Source of the DNA: Salipiger sp. IMCC34102
GTDB lineage: Bacteria; Pseudomonadota; Alphaproteobacteria; Rhodobacterales; Rhodobacteraceae
Direction: 5' to 3'
DNA length: 64,000 nt
Assembly (NCBI RefSeq): GCF_004145405.1
Contig: NZ_SELQ01000001.1
Span: forward strand, 744,001 to 808,000
Position numbers and translations under genes: made by a program
Notes under the pieces: model-generated
Told to the model about the DNA's origin: nothing
Database searches by the model: none
The model's input: only the letters and a program-made list of their open reading frames with translations
In this document: positions 37,137 through 45,540 of the stretch, in pieces
How the letters are laid out: each line of letters opens with the position of its first letter
Numbering within the stretch: position 1 is the stretch's first letter

Positions 37137-37877
37137 ATGCAACTTTCTTACCAGCTTTATTCCGCGCGTAACGCCGGTGCGCTCGAGGATATCCTCGATG
37201 CCGTGGCGAAGGCGGGCTTCACCGCCGTCGAAGGCTACGGCGGCGTCTACGGCGATCCGCAGAAGACCCGCGCGGCGCTCGATGCCCACGGGCTGACCAT
37301 GCCCGGCGGCCACTTCGCGCTCTGGGACGTGGAGGCGGACGCCGCCGCCCAGATCGAAATCGCGCGTGCGCTGGGCGTGCAGACCATGATCGCCCCTTTC
37401 CTGATGCCGGACGACCGCCCCACCGACCGCGCGGGCTGGGAGGCCTTCGCCACCCGCGTCGCAGAGGCGGGCAAACCGGTGCGCGACGCGGGCCTTGCCT
37501 GGGGCTGGCACAACCACGACTTCGAGCTGGTCGACCTGGGCGGCGTGACACCGCTCGACCTGATCGCGCAGGCGGACGCCGACACCATGCTCGAACTGGA
37601 TATCGGCTGGGTGAACCGGGCGGGGGCCGATCCCTTGCGCTACATCGCCGACTACGGGTCGCAGATCGTGAGCGCTCACATCAAGGATATCGCCCCCGAG
37701 GGCGAGGCGCGGGACGAGGACGGCTGGGCCGACGTGGGCCAAGGTGTCACCGACTGGGGACCGATCCACGCGGCCCTGAAGGCGGCCGGCGTCACGCTTT
37801 ACGTGGCCGAACACGACAATCCCTCCGACGCGGTGCGTTTCGCCCGCCGTTCGGCGCAAGCGATGAAATCCTTCTGA
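37137..37877 (+). CDS. Sugar phosphate isomerase/epimerase (TIM-barrel, AP-endonuclease-2 family)
   Basis: A 246-residue protein of the xylose-isomerase-like TIM-barrel family. Expected metal-site residues are visible in AWGWHNHDFEL, MLELDIGWVNRAG and SAHIKDIAPEG. GAAAGGG precedes ATG 37137; the very long open frame upstream in this frame runs antisense-like through three other genes and is rejected. It lies between the importer ATPase and a Gfo/Idh dehydrogenase. Such isomerase/dehydrogenase pairs occur in inositol- and 3-keto-sugar-type pathways. The substrate is unknown. Confidence 0.85.
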   Translation: MQLSYQLYSARNAGALEDILDAVAKAGFTAVEGYGGVYGDPQKTRAALDAHGLTMPGGHFALWDVEADAAAQIEIARALGVQTMIAPFLMPDDRPTDRAGWEAFATRVAEAGKPVRDAGLAWGWHNHDFELVDLGGVTPLDLIAQADADTMLELDIGWVNRAGADPLRYIADYGSQIVSAHIKDIAPEGEARDEDGWADVGQGVTDWGPIHAALKAAGVTLYVAEHDNPSDAVRFARRSAQAMKSF

Positions 37878-37888
37878 AGGTCCCGGAC

Positions 37889-39034
37889 ATGAAAACACTT
37901 GGCATCGGCGTCATCGGCTGCGGCAACATCTCGGCCGCCTACATGCAACTGACCCCGCTCTTCGCGGGGATCGAGATGCGCGCCTGCGCGGACAGGGACA
38001 TGGATGCCGCCCGCGCCCGGGCCGAGGAATTCGGCCTGCGCGCCCTTTCGGTCGATGACCTGCTGGCCGCCGAGGATATCGACATCGTCGTCAACCTCAC
38101 CGTTCCGGCCGCGCATTACGAGATCTCGCGCCGCATTCTCGAAGCGGGCAAGCATTCCTACTCCGAAAAGCCCTTCGTCCTGACGCTGGAAGAAGGGGAG
38201 AGCCTGCGCAAGCTGGCCGAGGACAAGGGGCTGCGGGTCGGCTCCGCCCCCGACACCTACATGGGCGGGGCGCATCAACTGGCGCGCGCCGTGCTGGATG
38301 AAGGCCGGATCGGTCGCGTGACGGGGGGCACCTGTCACGTGCTTTCGCCGGGGATGGAGCATTGGCATCCGAACCCCGATTTCTTTTTCCAGCCCGGCGG
38401 TGGCCCGATCCTGGACCTTGGCCCCTATTACGTCACCAACCTCGTGCAGTTGATCGGCCCGGTGGAAAGCGTCCAGGCGATGACCGGCCGCGGCCGCGAG
38501 ACACGCACGATCGGCAACGGCCCTCGCCTGGGCGAAGAGATCCCGGTGCAGACCCCGACGAACGTCCAGGCGCTGCTGCGTTTCCAATCGGGGGCCATCG
38601 TGACCTTCGGCGCAAGCTGGGACGTGAAGGCGCACCGTCACGAGAACATGGAGCTTTACGGCACCGACGCGTCGCTCTACGTGCCCGATCCGAACTTCTT
38701 CGGGGGCGAGGTCATCGTGGCGGACGCTGACGGGGCCACGACGCTTGACGGGCGCGATCACCCGTTCTCGGTCACCAACATGCAGGACGGCCAGGGGATC
38801 GACCGCGCGAACTACCGCTGCGCGGGACTGGCGGAGATGGCCACGGCGATCCTCGAAGACCGCCCGCACCGCTCCTCGCTCGACCTCGCGCTGCACGTGA
38901 TCGAGGTACTGACCGGCATCCTGCAGGCCGGCGAGACGGGCGAAACGGTCGCGATGACGACCACCTGCGACCGGCCCGACGCCCTGTCGCCCGACGATGC
39001 GCGCGCGCTTCTGGTGCCGCAGGCCGCGCTGTAA
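37889..39034 (+). CDS. Gfo/Idh/MocA family oxidoreductase
   Basis: A 381-residue protein with N-terminal Rossmann sequence IGVIGCGNISAAYMQL, the EKP lysine in YSEKPFVLT and the active-site region GGGPILDLGPYYVTN. It follows the TIM-barrel gene by 11 bases and is the last gene of the system D operon. Together with the isomerase it probably modifies a sugar derived from the imported xyloside. The specific reaction cannot be assigned. Confidence 0.87.
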   Translation: MKTLGIGVIGCGNISAAYMQLTPLFAGIEMRACADRDMDAARARAEEFGLRALSVDDLLAAEDIDIVVNLTVPAAHYEISRRILEAGKHSYSEKPFVLTLEEGESLRKLAEDKGLRVGSAPDTYMGGAHQLARAVLDEGRIGRVTGGTCHVLSPGMEHWHPNPDFFFQPGGGPILDLGPYYVTNLVQLIGPVESVQAMTGRGRETRTIGNGPRLGEEIPVQTPTNVQALLRFQSGAIVTFGASWDVKAHRHENMELYGTDASLYVPDPNFFGGEVIVADADGATTLDGRDHPFSVTNMQDGQGIDRANYRCAGLAEMATAILEDRPHRSSLDLALHVIEVLTGILQAGETGETVAMTTTCDRPDALSPDDARALLVPQAAL

Positions 39035-39295
39035 TCCTTAGCCGGGGTCGGTTCGTATTTCGGTGCTGGGCGCGTGCTGCAAAAAGGCCGGGCCTGCGGC
39101 ACGATGCCTCCGGCGGGAGTATTTGGAAAAAAGCGAGGAAGGGTGCCAGGTGGCCGGGGTCATCTCGATGTCGCTTGGCGGATGTGACGATGCAAGGGTG
39201 ACAAGGTCACGGCTCAGGCGCGCGGCGATCGTCCCACTTGTTCTGAGGCGCGGGTGCGAATTGCGTTCCCGGCGCTTTGCGGGAAGATTGGCGTC
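39035..39295. other. Non-coding spacer with a Rhodobacterales-type extragenic motif
   Basis: This 261-base gap has no credible gene. GCCTCCGGCGGGAGTATTTG begins at 39106 and is followed by an A-rich tract. From memory, closely similar CCGGCGGGAGTATTT elements recur between genes in many Rhodobacteraceae genomes. On the minus strand the A tract becomes a T run preceding the GC part, so it is not a plain terminator for the upstream operon. Confidence 0.45.
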
Positions 39296-40489
39296 ATGAC
39301 CGTTCCCGTGTTGCCCAACCTCACGGCGCGCCGCCTGTTTCTGGATCGTCACCTGCTTCTGCGGCCCGGGTCGGGCTCCGGGAGCGGGACGGACCTGGCC
39401 AGGGTCATCGAGGATCTGGGCTTCGTCCAACTCGACAGCGTGACTACGCTCGCCCGGGCGCACGACACGATCCTCTGGGCACGCCGGGCACGCTATCGTC
39501 CGGCGGCGCTGACCCGAGCGGTGGGGCGGGATCGGACGGTCTTCGAGCACTGGACCCACGATGCTTCCGTCATCCCGATGGGCTTCTACCCGATGTGGCG
39601 GCTGAAGTTCGCCCGCGACCGGGCCCGGATGGAAGGGCGCTGGTCGCAGGATCGCCGCGCGGGATGGCAGGCAGAGGTCGACACCGTGCTGCGCCATATC
39701 CACGATCACGGTCCGACCTCTTCGCGCGACGTAGGGCAGGGCGAGGTCAGGGGATCGTCCGGCTGGTGGGACTGGCATCCGTCCAAGACGGCGCTGGAAT
39801 ACCTCTGGCGGTCGGGACAATTGGCGGTCAGCCACCGGGCCGGGTTCCGCAAGATCTACGACCTGGCCGAGCGGGTGATCCCCCGCGATGTCTTCGACGC
39901 CCGAGTCACCCGCGAAGAGACGCTCGACTGGACCATGACCGCAGCGCTGGACCGGCTGGGCTTCGCGACAAGCGGCGAGTTGGCCGCCTTCTTCGACATC
40001 GCGACCCCGGCGGAGGCGAAGGCATGGTCCGCCGCGGCCCTGGCCGAAGGCCGGATCATCCCGGTCGACGTCGAGATAACGGACGCCACGCGCAGGCGCT
40101 GCGTCATCACGCCAGCCCTGCTGGATCTGGCGGGGGAGTTGCCTGCCCCCACCAACCGGGTCCGGCTGCTGTCGCCCTTCGATCCCGCCCTGCGCGATCG
40201 CGCGCGGGCGCGGCGGCTCTTCGGGTTCGACTTCCGGATCGAGATATTCGTGCCCGAAGCGCAGCGCCGCTACGGCTATTACGTCTTTCCGATCCTGCAG
40301 GGCGACCGGTTGATCGGGCGGCTGGACGCGGCACGTCGCGGGGACGCGCTTGTCGTGCGCGCCTTCTGGCCGGAGCCGGGCGTGCGCCTGGGAAAAGGAC
40401 GCGTGACCGCGCTGGAGGCGGAACTGAACCGCGCGCGACATCTGGCGAATGCGGACCATGTGACGTGGCAGGAGGGCTGGGTGCGGTGA
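39296..40489 (+). CDS. YcaQ/AlkX-type winged-helix DNA glycosylase
   Basis: A 397-residue member of the HTH_42 (YcaQ/AlkX/AlkY) family. The diagnostic QxD motif is present in LGFVQLDSVTTLARAHDTILWAR, followed by tandem winged-helix regions and the C-terminal LLSPFDPALRDRARARRLFGF. Characterised relatives remove alkylated bases and unhook interstrand crosslinks. ATG 39296 (MTVPVLPNL) is preferred to an upstream start. It stands alone between the xyloside operon and the pyrimidine genes. Confidence 0.85.
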   Translation: MTVPVLPNLTARRLFLDRHLLLRPGSGSGSGTDLARVIEDLGFVQLDSVTTLARAHDTILWARRARYRPAALTRAVGRDRTVFEHWTHDASVIPMGFYPMWRLKFARDRARMEGRWSQDRRAGWQAEVDTVLRHIHDHGPTSSRDVGQGEVRGSSGWWDWHPSKTALEYLWRSGQLAVSHRAGFRKIYDLAERVIPRDVFDARVTREETLDWTMTAALDRLGFATSGELAAFFDIATPAEAKAWSAAALAEGRIIPVDVEITDATRRRCVITPALLDLAGELPAPTNRVRLLSPFDPALRDRARARRLFGFDFRIEIFVPEAQRRYGYYVFPILQGDRLIGRLDAARRGDALVVRAFWPEPGVRLGKGRVTALEAELNRARHLANADHVTWQEGWVR

Positions 40490-40550
40490 CCGCTTCGTCG
40501 CCGTCTCGCTCGCTGATATGCGCGGGGCGCGAATTTTCAAGCTGCCTAAA

Positions 40551-40568
40551 ATTTACCGTTTGATAAAA
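40551..40568. promoter_or_regulatory. Candidate RutR operator upstream of preT
   Basis: ATTTACCGTTTGATAAAA lies 44 bases before the preT ATG and is very similar to the site at 44143-44160. Both resemble the E. coli RutR consensus TTGACCAnnTGGTCAA, this copy less closely. TAAAAT at 40546-40551 could be a -10 hexamer, which would place the operator at the transcription start. Confidence 0.6.
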
Positions 40569-40612
40569 TTCCGGCCTGTGCCAACGTGATCCCCAGCAAG
40601 AGGGACACGATC

Positions 40613-41989
40613 ATGGCAGACACCCACACTCCCGGCATCACCGCCCACCGCCTGAGCGAAGCGCAGATCGCGGAAAACTTCTCGGATCTGCATCCGCCGC
40701 TCGACCGGCACGAGGCCCGGGTCGCTGCGGATCGGTGCTATTTCTGCTACGATGCGCCCTGTGTGACGGCCTGCCCGACGGAGATCGACATCCCGCTTTT
40801 CATCCGTCAGATCGCGGCAGGCCAGCCGGAGTCGGCGGCGCGGACGATCTTCGATCAGAACATCCTGGGCGGCATGTGCGCCCGCGTCTGCCCGACCGAG
40901 GACCTGTGCGAAGGGGCCTGCGTACGCGAGGCCGCCGAAGGCAAACCGGTGGAGATCGGGCGCCTGCAACGCCATGCCACCGACGCGCTCATGGCCCGGC
41001 AAAGCCACCCCTTCACCCGCGCCGCGGAGACAGGCAAACGCGTGGCGGTCGTCGGGGCGGGTCCCGCGGGGCTTGCCTGCGCGCACCGGCTGGCGATGCG
41101 CGGGCATACGGTCACGCTTTACGATGCGAACCGCAAACCCGGCGGCCTGAACGAATTCGGCATCGCCGCCTACAAGTCCGAAGGCGACTTCGCGCAGGCG
41201 GAAGTCGACTGGCTGATGCAGATCGGCGGCATCAGCCTCGAAGGTGGCAAGGCGCTGGGCCGGGATCTGTCGCTGGAGGCGCTGGTGTCCGACTTCCATG
41301 CCGTCTTCCTTGGCGTCGGACTGGCGGGCGTCAACGCGTTGCGCGCCGAAGGCGAGGACCGCGACGGCGTGCAGGATGCCGTGCGCTTCATCGCCGAGCT
41401 GCGCCAGGCCCCCGACAAGTCCACCTTGCCAGTGGGCCGCAACGTCGTGGTCATCGGCGGCGGCATGACGGCCATCGACGCGGCCATCCAGTCGAAGCTC
41501 CTCGGGGCGGAGACGGTGACGATCGCCTACCGCCGCGGGCGCGACCGGATGGGGGCCTCGGAGTACGAGCAGGACCTCGCGACTTCCAAGGGTGTGCGGA
41601 TCATCGAGAACGCGATGCCCGTGGCGGTGCACGGCAACGGCGCCGCGCAGGAGGTCGAGCTGGAATACACGACCGACGACGGATCGGGCCTGACAGGCAC
41701 GGGCGAGCGGATGCGCTTGCCTGCCGACCAGGTCTTCAAGGCGATCGGCCAGACCATGACCCTCGACTGCGGGTTGAAGCTGGAACGCGGCAAGATCGCC
41801 GCAGATGCGTCCGGGCGCACCTCGATGGACCGCGTCTGGGCCGGCGGCGACTGCGTGGCCGAAGGGGCGGACCTGACCGTCTGGGGCGCGGCGCAGGGAC
41901 GCGACGCGGCAGAGGACATTCACGCGACGCTGATGGGGGTGGCGGCGGCCTCCACCGGTGCGGTCATGGGCGAAGCGGCGCGGACTTGA
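40613..41989 (+). CDS. preT: NAD-dependent dihydropyrimidine dehydrogenase subunit PreT
   Basis: A 458-residue flavoprotein related to the glutamate-synthase small chain. The N terminus carries Fe-S cysteines in DRCYFCYDAPCVTACP and GGMCARVCPTEDLCEGAC. Two nucleotide-binding motifs follow, VAVVGAGPAGLACAHRLA (FAD) and VVVIGGGMTAIDAAIQSK (NAD). The C-terminal VWAGGDC is family-typical. With PreA it reduces uracil and thymine to dihydro-forms. AAGAGGG precedes ATG 40613. A candidate RutR site lies upstream, and a repeat-rich spacer separates it from preA. Confidence 0.93.
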   Translation: MADTHTPGITAHRLSEAQIAENFSDLHPPLDRHEARVAADRCYFCYDAPCVTACPTEIDIPLFIRQIAAGQPESAARTIFDQNILGGMCARVCPTEDLCEGACVREAAEGKPVEIGRLQRHATDALMARQSHPFTRAAETGKRVAVVGAGPAGLACAHRLAMRGHTVTLYDANRKPGGLNEFGIAAYKSEGDFAQAEVDWLMQIGGISLEGGKALGRDLSLEALVSDFHAVFLGVGLAGVNALRAEGEDRDGVQDAVRFIAELRQAPDKSTLPVGRNVVVIGGGMTAIDAAIQSKLLGAETVTIAYRRGRDRMGASEYEQDLATSKGVRIIENAMPVAVHGNGAAQEVELEYTTDDGSGLTGTGERMRLPADQVFKAIGQTMTLDCGLKLERGKIAADASGRTSMDRVWAGGDCVAEGADLTVWGAAQGRDAAEDIHATLMGVAAASTGAVMGEAART

Positions 41990-41993
41990 AGCA

Positions 41994-42058
41994 CCCGTCC
42001 CGGACTTGATCCGGGCCCCGCGCGAATGAGGGCGGCCCCAAATCAAGTCCGGGGCGGG
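41994..42058. repeat. Large extragenic inverted repeat between preT and preA
   Basis: CCCGTCCCGGACTTGAT (41994-42010) pairs with ATCAAGTCCGGGGCGGG (42042-42058) over 17 positions with one G-U, and GGGCC/GGCCC pair further inside. The left arm contains the self-complementary CCCGGACTTGATCCGGG (41999-42015), which recurs exactly at 45458-45474. It is a repeated extragenic palindrome unit in head-to-head orientation, 5 bases after the preT stop. Confidence 0.8.
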
Positions 42059-42089
42059 GGCGAAATTGAGTGATGAAGGAGTACGGCAC

Positions 42090-43394
42090 ATGGCGGATCT
42101 GACGACGGACTTCGTGGGCATCAAGAGCCCGAACCCCTTCTGGCTGGCCTCCGCGCCGCCGACGGACAAGGCTTACAACGTCCGCCGTGCTTTCGACGCA
42201 GGCTGGGGCGGCGCCGTCTGGAAGACGCTGGCCTCCGAAGGCGAGGAGATCGTGAACGTCAACGGTCCGCGCTACGGCGCGATCTACGGGGCCGACCGGC
42301 GTCTTCTCGGGCTCAACAACATCGAGTTGATCACCGACCGCCCGCTGTCGGTGAACCTCGAGGAGATGGCGGCGGTGAAGGCCGACTATCCCGACCGTGC
42401 ACTCATCGCCTCGATCATGGTGCCCTGCGAGGAGGAGGCCTGGAAGGCGATCCTGCCCCGCGTGGCGGAGACGGGCTGCGACGGAATCGAGCTGAACTTC
42501 GGCTGCCCCCACGGCATGTCGGAGCGCGGCATGGGCGCCGCGGTGGGCCAGGTGCCCGAATACATCGAGATGGTCACCCGCTGGTGCAAGCAATACTACG
42601 ACCGCCCCGTCATCGTGAAGCTGACGCCCAACATCACCGATATCCGCAAACCCGCGATGGCGGCGAAAAACGGCGGTGCCGATGCGGTCAGCCTGATCAA
42701 CACGATCAACTCGATCACCTCGGTCGATCTGGACAACATGGCCCCGCAGCCGACCATCGACGGCAAGGGCAGCCACGGCGGCTATTGCGGACCTGCGGTG
42801 AAACCCATCGCCCTGTCGATGGTCTCGGAGATCGCGCGCCATGCCGAGACGGCGGATCTGCCGATCAGCGGCATCGGCGGCATCACCACCTGGCGGGACG
42901 CCGCCGAATTCCTGGCGCTGGGCGCCGGAAACGTGCAGGTCTGCACCGCGGCGATGACCTACGGTTTTCGAGTTGTGCAAGAGATGACCGCCGGCCTGTC
43001 GGCCTGGATGGACGAGAAGGGCTACACCTCCGTCGCCCAGATCACCGGGCGCGCCGTGCCGAACGTGACCGACTGGCAGTACCTGAACCTCAACTACGTG
43101 ACCAAGGCGCGCATCGACCAGGATCTGTGCATCTCGTGCGGGCGCTGCTTCGCGGCCTGCGAGGATACGTCTCACCAGGCGATCTCGATGTCGGCCGATC
43201 GCACCTTCGACGTGATCGACGCCGAATGCGTGGCCTGCAACCTGTGCGTCGATGTCTGCCCGGTGGAGGATTGCATCACGATGGAGCGTCTCGCCCCCGG
43301 CAGCGTCGATCCGCGCACCGGGCGAGAAGTGCAGGCGGACTACGCCAATTGGACCACCCATCCGCAGAACCCATCCGCCGTGGCGGCCGAGTGA
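42090..43394 (+). CDS. preA: NAD-dependent dihydropyrimidine dehydrogenase subunit PreA
   Basis: A 434-residue FMN-barrel dihydroorotate-dehydrogenase-like protein fused to a C-terminal ferredoxin region. The barrel shows IELNFGCPHGMSERGMGAA and PVIVKLTPNITDI. Two 4Fe-4S motifs begin near residues 347 (CISCGRCFAAC) and 380 (CVACNLCVDVCPVEDC). It is the pyrimidine-reducing subunit partnering PreT. AAGGAG lies before ATG 42090. It converges with rutR, whose stop is 3 bases beyond. Confidence 0.95.
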   Translation: MADLTTDFVGIKSPNPFWLASAPPTDKAYNVRRAFDAGWGGAVWKTLASEGEEIVNVNGPRYGAIYGADRRLLGLNNIELITDRPLSVNLEEMAAVKADYPDRALIASIMVPCEEEAWKAILPRVAETGCDGIELNFGCPHGMSERGMGAAVGQVPEYIEMVTRWCKQYYDRPVIVKLTPNITDIRKPAMAAKNGGADAVSLINTINSITSVDLDNMAPQPTIDGKGSHGGYCGPAVKPIALSMVSEIARHAETADLPISGIGGITTWRDAAEFLALGAGNVQVCTAAMTYGFRVVQEMTAGLSAWMDEKGYTSVAQITGRAVPNVTDWQYLNLNYVTKARIDQDLCISCGRCFAACEDTSHQAISMSADRTFDVIDAECVACNLCVDVCPVEDCITMERLAPGSVDPRTGREVQADYANWTTHPQNPSAVAAE

Positions 43395-43397
43395 CCT

Positions 43398-44012
43398 TCA
43401 CACCTGCAGCATCCGGGTGAAAAGAGTGTCGAGGTGCATCGCAGCGGCGTCCCAGGGGTCCGCATCGTCCAGCACCGCCGCCACCTGGACGCCGAAGTCT
43501 GCGTAATGCTGCGTCAGCGCCCAGATCGACATGATCAGGTGCCTGCCATCCACCGGCGCGATCCGGCCCGCTTCGGCCCAGCCTTCGATAACTTTCGCTC
43601 TGTCGGCAACCAGTTCGCGCAACTCGCCGCGCAGGTTCGTTCCGATCAGCGGTGCGCCCTGGACGATCTCCGTCGCGAAGAGGCGGCTTTCCAGCGGCAG
43701 ACGCCGAGAAAGGTCAAGTTTCGCGCGGACGTAGCCCAGGATCTCGGTCATCGGATCGCCGCCCGGGTCGAGCGCGCGCAGCGGGTCGAGCCAGGTGTCC
43801 AGCAGTCCGGTCAAAAGATCCTCGTAGATCGCCTCCTTGCCGGCGAAGTAGTAAAGGATGTTGGGCTTCGACAGGCCGGCTTCCTCGCCGATCATGTCGA
43901 GCGTCGCACCCCGCCGCCCGTGGTCGGCAAAGACCTTCAGCGCAGCCGCCAGGATCACCGCGCGGTTGCGGGCCTGGATGCGCGTGCGCACGCGAGGCTG
44001 ACCGTCAGCCAC
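43398..44012 (-). CDS. rutR: TetR family regulator RutR
   Basis: A 204-residue TetR-family protein strongly resembling E. coli RutR. The HTH is ATLDMIGEEAGLSKPNILYYF. The ligand domain has SRLFATEIVQGAPLIG and the very characteristic WALTQHYADFGVQV. RutR binds uracil and releases DNA. I place the start at GTG 44012, which has AAAGGA upstream; GTG 44027 would add five residues. The gene lies between preA and the amidohydrolase gene, with matching operators at 40551 and 44143, so it is the uracil-responsive repressor of the whole locus. Confidence 0.9.
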   Translation of the reverse strand: MADGQPRVRTRIQARNRAVILAAALKVFADHGRRGATLDMIGEEAGLSKPNILYYFAGKEAIYEDLLTGLLDTWLDPLRALDPGGDPMTEILGYVRAKLDLSRRLPLESRLFATEIVQGAPLIGTNLRGELRELVADRAKVIEGWAEAGRIAPVDGRHLIMSIWALTQHYADFGVQVAAVLDDADPWDAAAMHLDTLFTRMLQV

Positions 44013-44142
44013 GGGCGGTCCTTTCACCGGTCAATCGCTGGGCAGTGGCAGCGATCGACCGTTTGGAACCGCCCGAAAAATCATCACTTGCCCAACTCAT
44101 GCGCGCCATCCTTGACTGGTTTCGGCGCGGTGGTAGCGTGAC

Positions 44143-44160
44143 TTTTACCGCTTGGTCAAA
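44143..44160. promoter_or_regulatory. RutR operator upstream of the amidohydrolase operon
   Basis: TTTTACCGCTTGGTCAAA matches TTTGACCAnnTGGTCAAA at all but two fixed positions. It lies 21 bases before ATG 44182 and within the rutR/amidohydrolase divergent region. TTGACT at 44112-44117 is a possible -35 for the rightward promoter, with a weak TAGCGT -10. The site could serve repression of both genes. Confidence 0.75.
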
Positions 44161-44181
44161 TCGAGAGTGACAGGAGCCTTC

Positions 44182-45435
44182 ATGCCAGACGCCCCCGGCC
44201 AGAACATGCAGATCGACGGCGACCGCCTGTGGGACAGCCTGATGGAGATGGCCCGGATCGGCCCCGGCGTGGCGGGCGGCAACAACCGGCAGACCCTGAC
44301 CGACGAGGATGCCGAAGGCCGGGCGCTGTTCCAGTCATGGTGCGAGGACGCGGGCTGCGAGATGGGCCTCGACTCGCTTGGAAACATGTTCGCCCGCCGC
44401 GAGGGGACCGCTCCCGACGCGCTGCCGGTCTACGTGGGCAGCCACCTCGACACGCAGCCCACGGGGGGCAAGTACGACGGGGTCCTGGGCGTGCTTGCGG
44501 GGCTGGAGGTCATCCGGACCCTCAACGACCTTGGCGTGAAGACCAAACATCCCATCGTCGCGACCAACTGGACCAACGAGGAGGGCACTCGCTTCGCCCC
44601 CGCGATGCTGTCCTCCGGCGTCTTCGCAGGCGTTCACGACCAGGACTGGGCCGAGGACCGCACCGACGCCAAGGGCCTGCGCTTCGGCGACGAGCTCGAC
44701 CGGATCGGCTGGCGCGGGGAAGAACCCGTGGGGCAGCGCAAGATGCACGCCTTCTTCGAGCTGCACATCGAACAGGGCCCGATCCTCGAGGCCGAGGACA
44801 AACAGATCGGCGTCGTCACCCACGGGCAGGGCCTGTCCTGGACGCAGGTGACGATCACCGGCAAGGATGCGCACACCGGCTCGACCCCGATGCCGATGCG
44901 CAAGAACGCAGGGCTCGGCATGGCCCGCGTGCTGGAGGCGGTCGACCGGATCGCCTGGTCGCACAAGCCCGACGCCGTTGGCGCCGCGGGCCACATCGAC
45001 GTCTATCCCAACAGCCGCAACGTGATTCCCGGCCGCGTGGTCTTCACCGTCGATTTCCGCTCACCGGACCTGTCCGTCATCGAGGACATGGAACGCCGCC
45101 TGCGCGAGGAGGGCATCGAGATCTGCCGCGAGATGGGCCTCGGCATCGAGTTCGAAAAGGTCGGCGGTTTCGACCCCGTTGAGTTCGACGCCACGCTGGT
45201 CGGCTCTGTCCGCAACGCCGCCGAACGCCTGGGCTATACCCACCGCGACATCGTCTCCGGCGCGGGCCACGACGCCTGCTGGATCAACCGCGTCGCCCCC
45301 GCGGCGATGATCATGTGCCCCTGCGTCGACGGGTTGTCCCATAACGAGGCCGAGGAGATCACCAAGGACTGGGCCAAGGCCGGCGCCGATGTGCTGCTGC
45401 ATGCGGTGGTCGAGACGGCGGGGGTGGAGGGGTGA
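44182..45435 (+). CDS. N-carbamoyl-beta-alanine amidohydrolase (beta-ureidopropionase type)
   Basis: A 417-residue M20-family zinc hydrolase of the hydantoinase/carbamoylase group. Metal-site motifs are YVGSHLDTQPTGGKYDGVLG, TNWTNEEGTRFAPAM and ELHIEQGPILE; a dimerisation domain around residues 220-340 follows, with C-terminal SGAGHDACWINRVAPAAMI. It would hydrolyse N-carbamoyl-beta-alanine to beta-alanine, CO2 and ammonia, the last reductive step of uracil breakdown. CAGGAG precedes ATG 44182. L-carbamoylase or allantoate specificity cannot be excluded by motifs alone. Confidence 0.88.
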   Translation: MPDAPGQNMQIDGDRLWDSLMEMARIGPGVAGGNNRQTLTDEDAEGRALFQSWCEDAGCEMGLDSLGNMFARREGTAPDALPVYVGSHLDTQPTGGKYDGVLGVLAGLEVIRTLNDLGVKTKHPIVATNWTNEEGTRFAPAMLSSGVFAGVHDQDWAEDRTDAKGLRFGDELDRIGWRGEEPVGQRKMHAFFELHIEQGPILEAEDKQIGVVTHGQGLSWTQVTITGKDAHTGSTPMPMRKNAGLGMARVLEAVDRIAWSHKPDAVGAAGHIDVYPNSRNVIPGRVVFTVDFRSPDLSVIEDMERRLREEGIEICREMGLGIEFEKVGGFDPVEFDATLVGSVRNAAERLGYTHRDIVSGAGHDACWINRVAPAAMIMCPCVDGLSHNEAEEITKDWAKAGADVLLHAVVETAGVEG

Positions 45436-45456
45436 CGCGTCTCAAAGCCAATCCCG

Positions 45457-45475
45457 CCCCGGACTTGATCCGGGG
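45457..45475. repeat. Extragenic palindrome left of the GIY-YIG gene
   Basis: CCCCGGACTTGATCCGGGG forms a 7-bp stem with loop CTTGA. Its central 17 bases are identical to 41999-42015. It follows the amidohydrolase stop by 21 bases and lies 65 bases before the GIY-YIG start. Confidence 0.8.
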
Positions 45476-45540
45476 CCTCGTGCCTCCGGGGGCAAAGGTT
45501 TGTAAACGATGCATTAGCGCGTCCGTCACATACCGATTTC

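Noticed and set aside
35058-37877. Open frame of 939 codons on the plus strand
   Set aside because: Only the last 246 codons (from 37137) code; the rest runs out of frame through a permease and the ATPase gene.
39035-39295. Remnant gene in the spacer before the YcaQ-type gene
   Set aside because: Short frames here show no family similarity, start signals or conserved composition.
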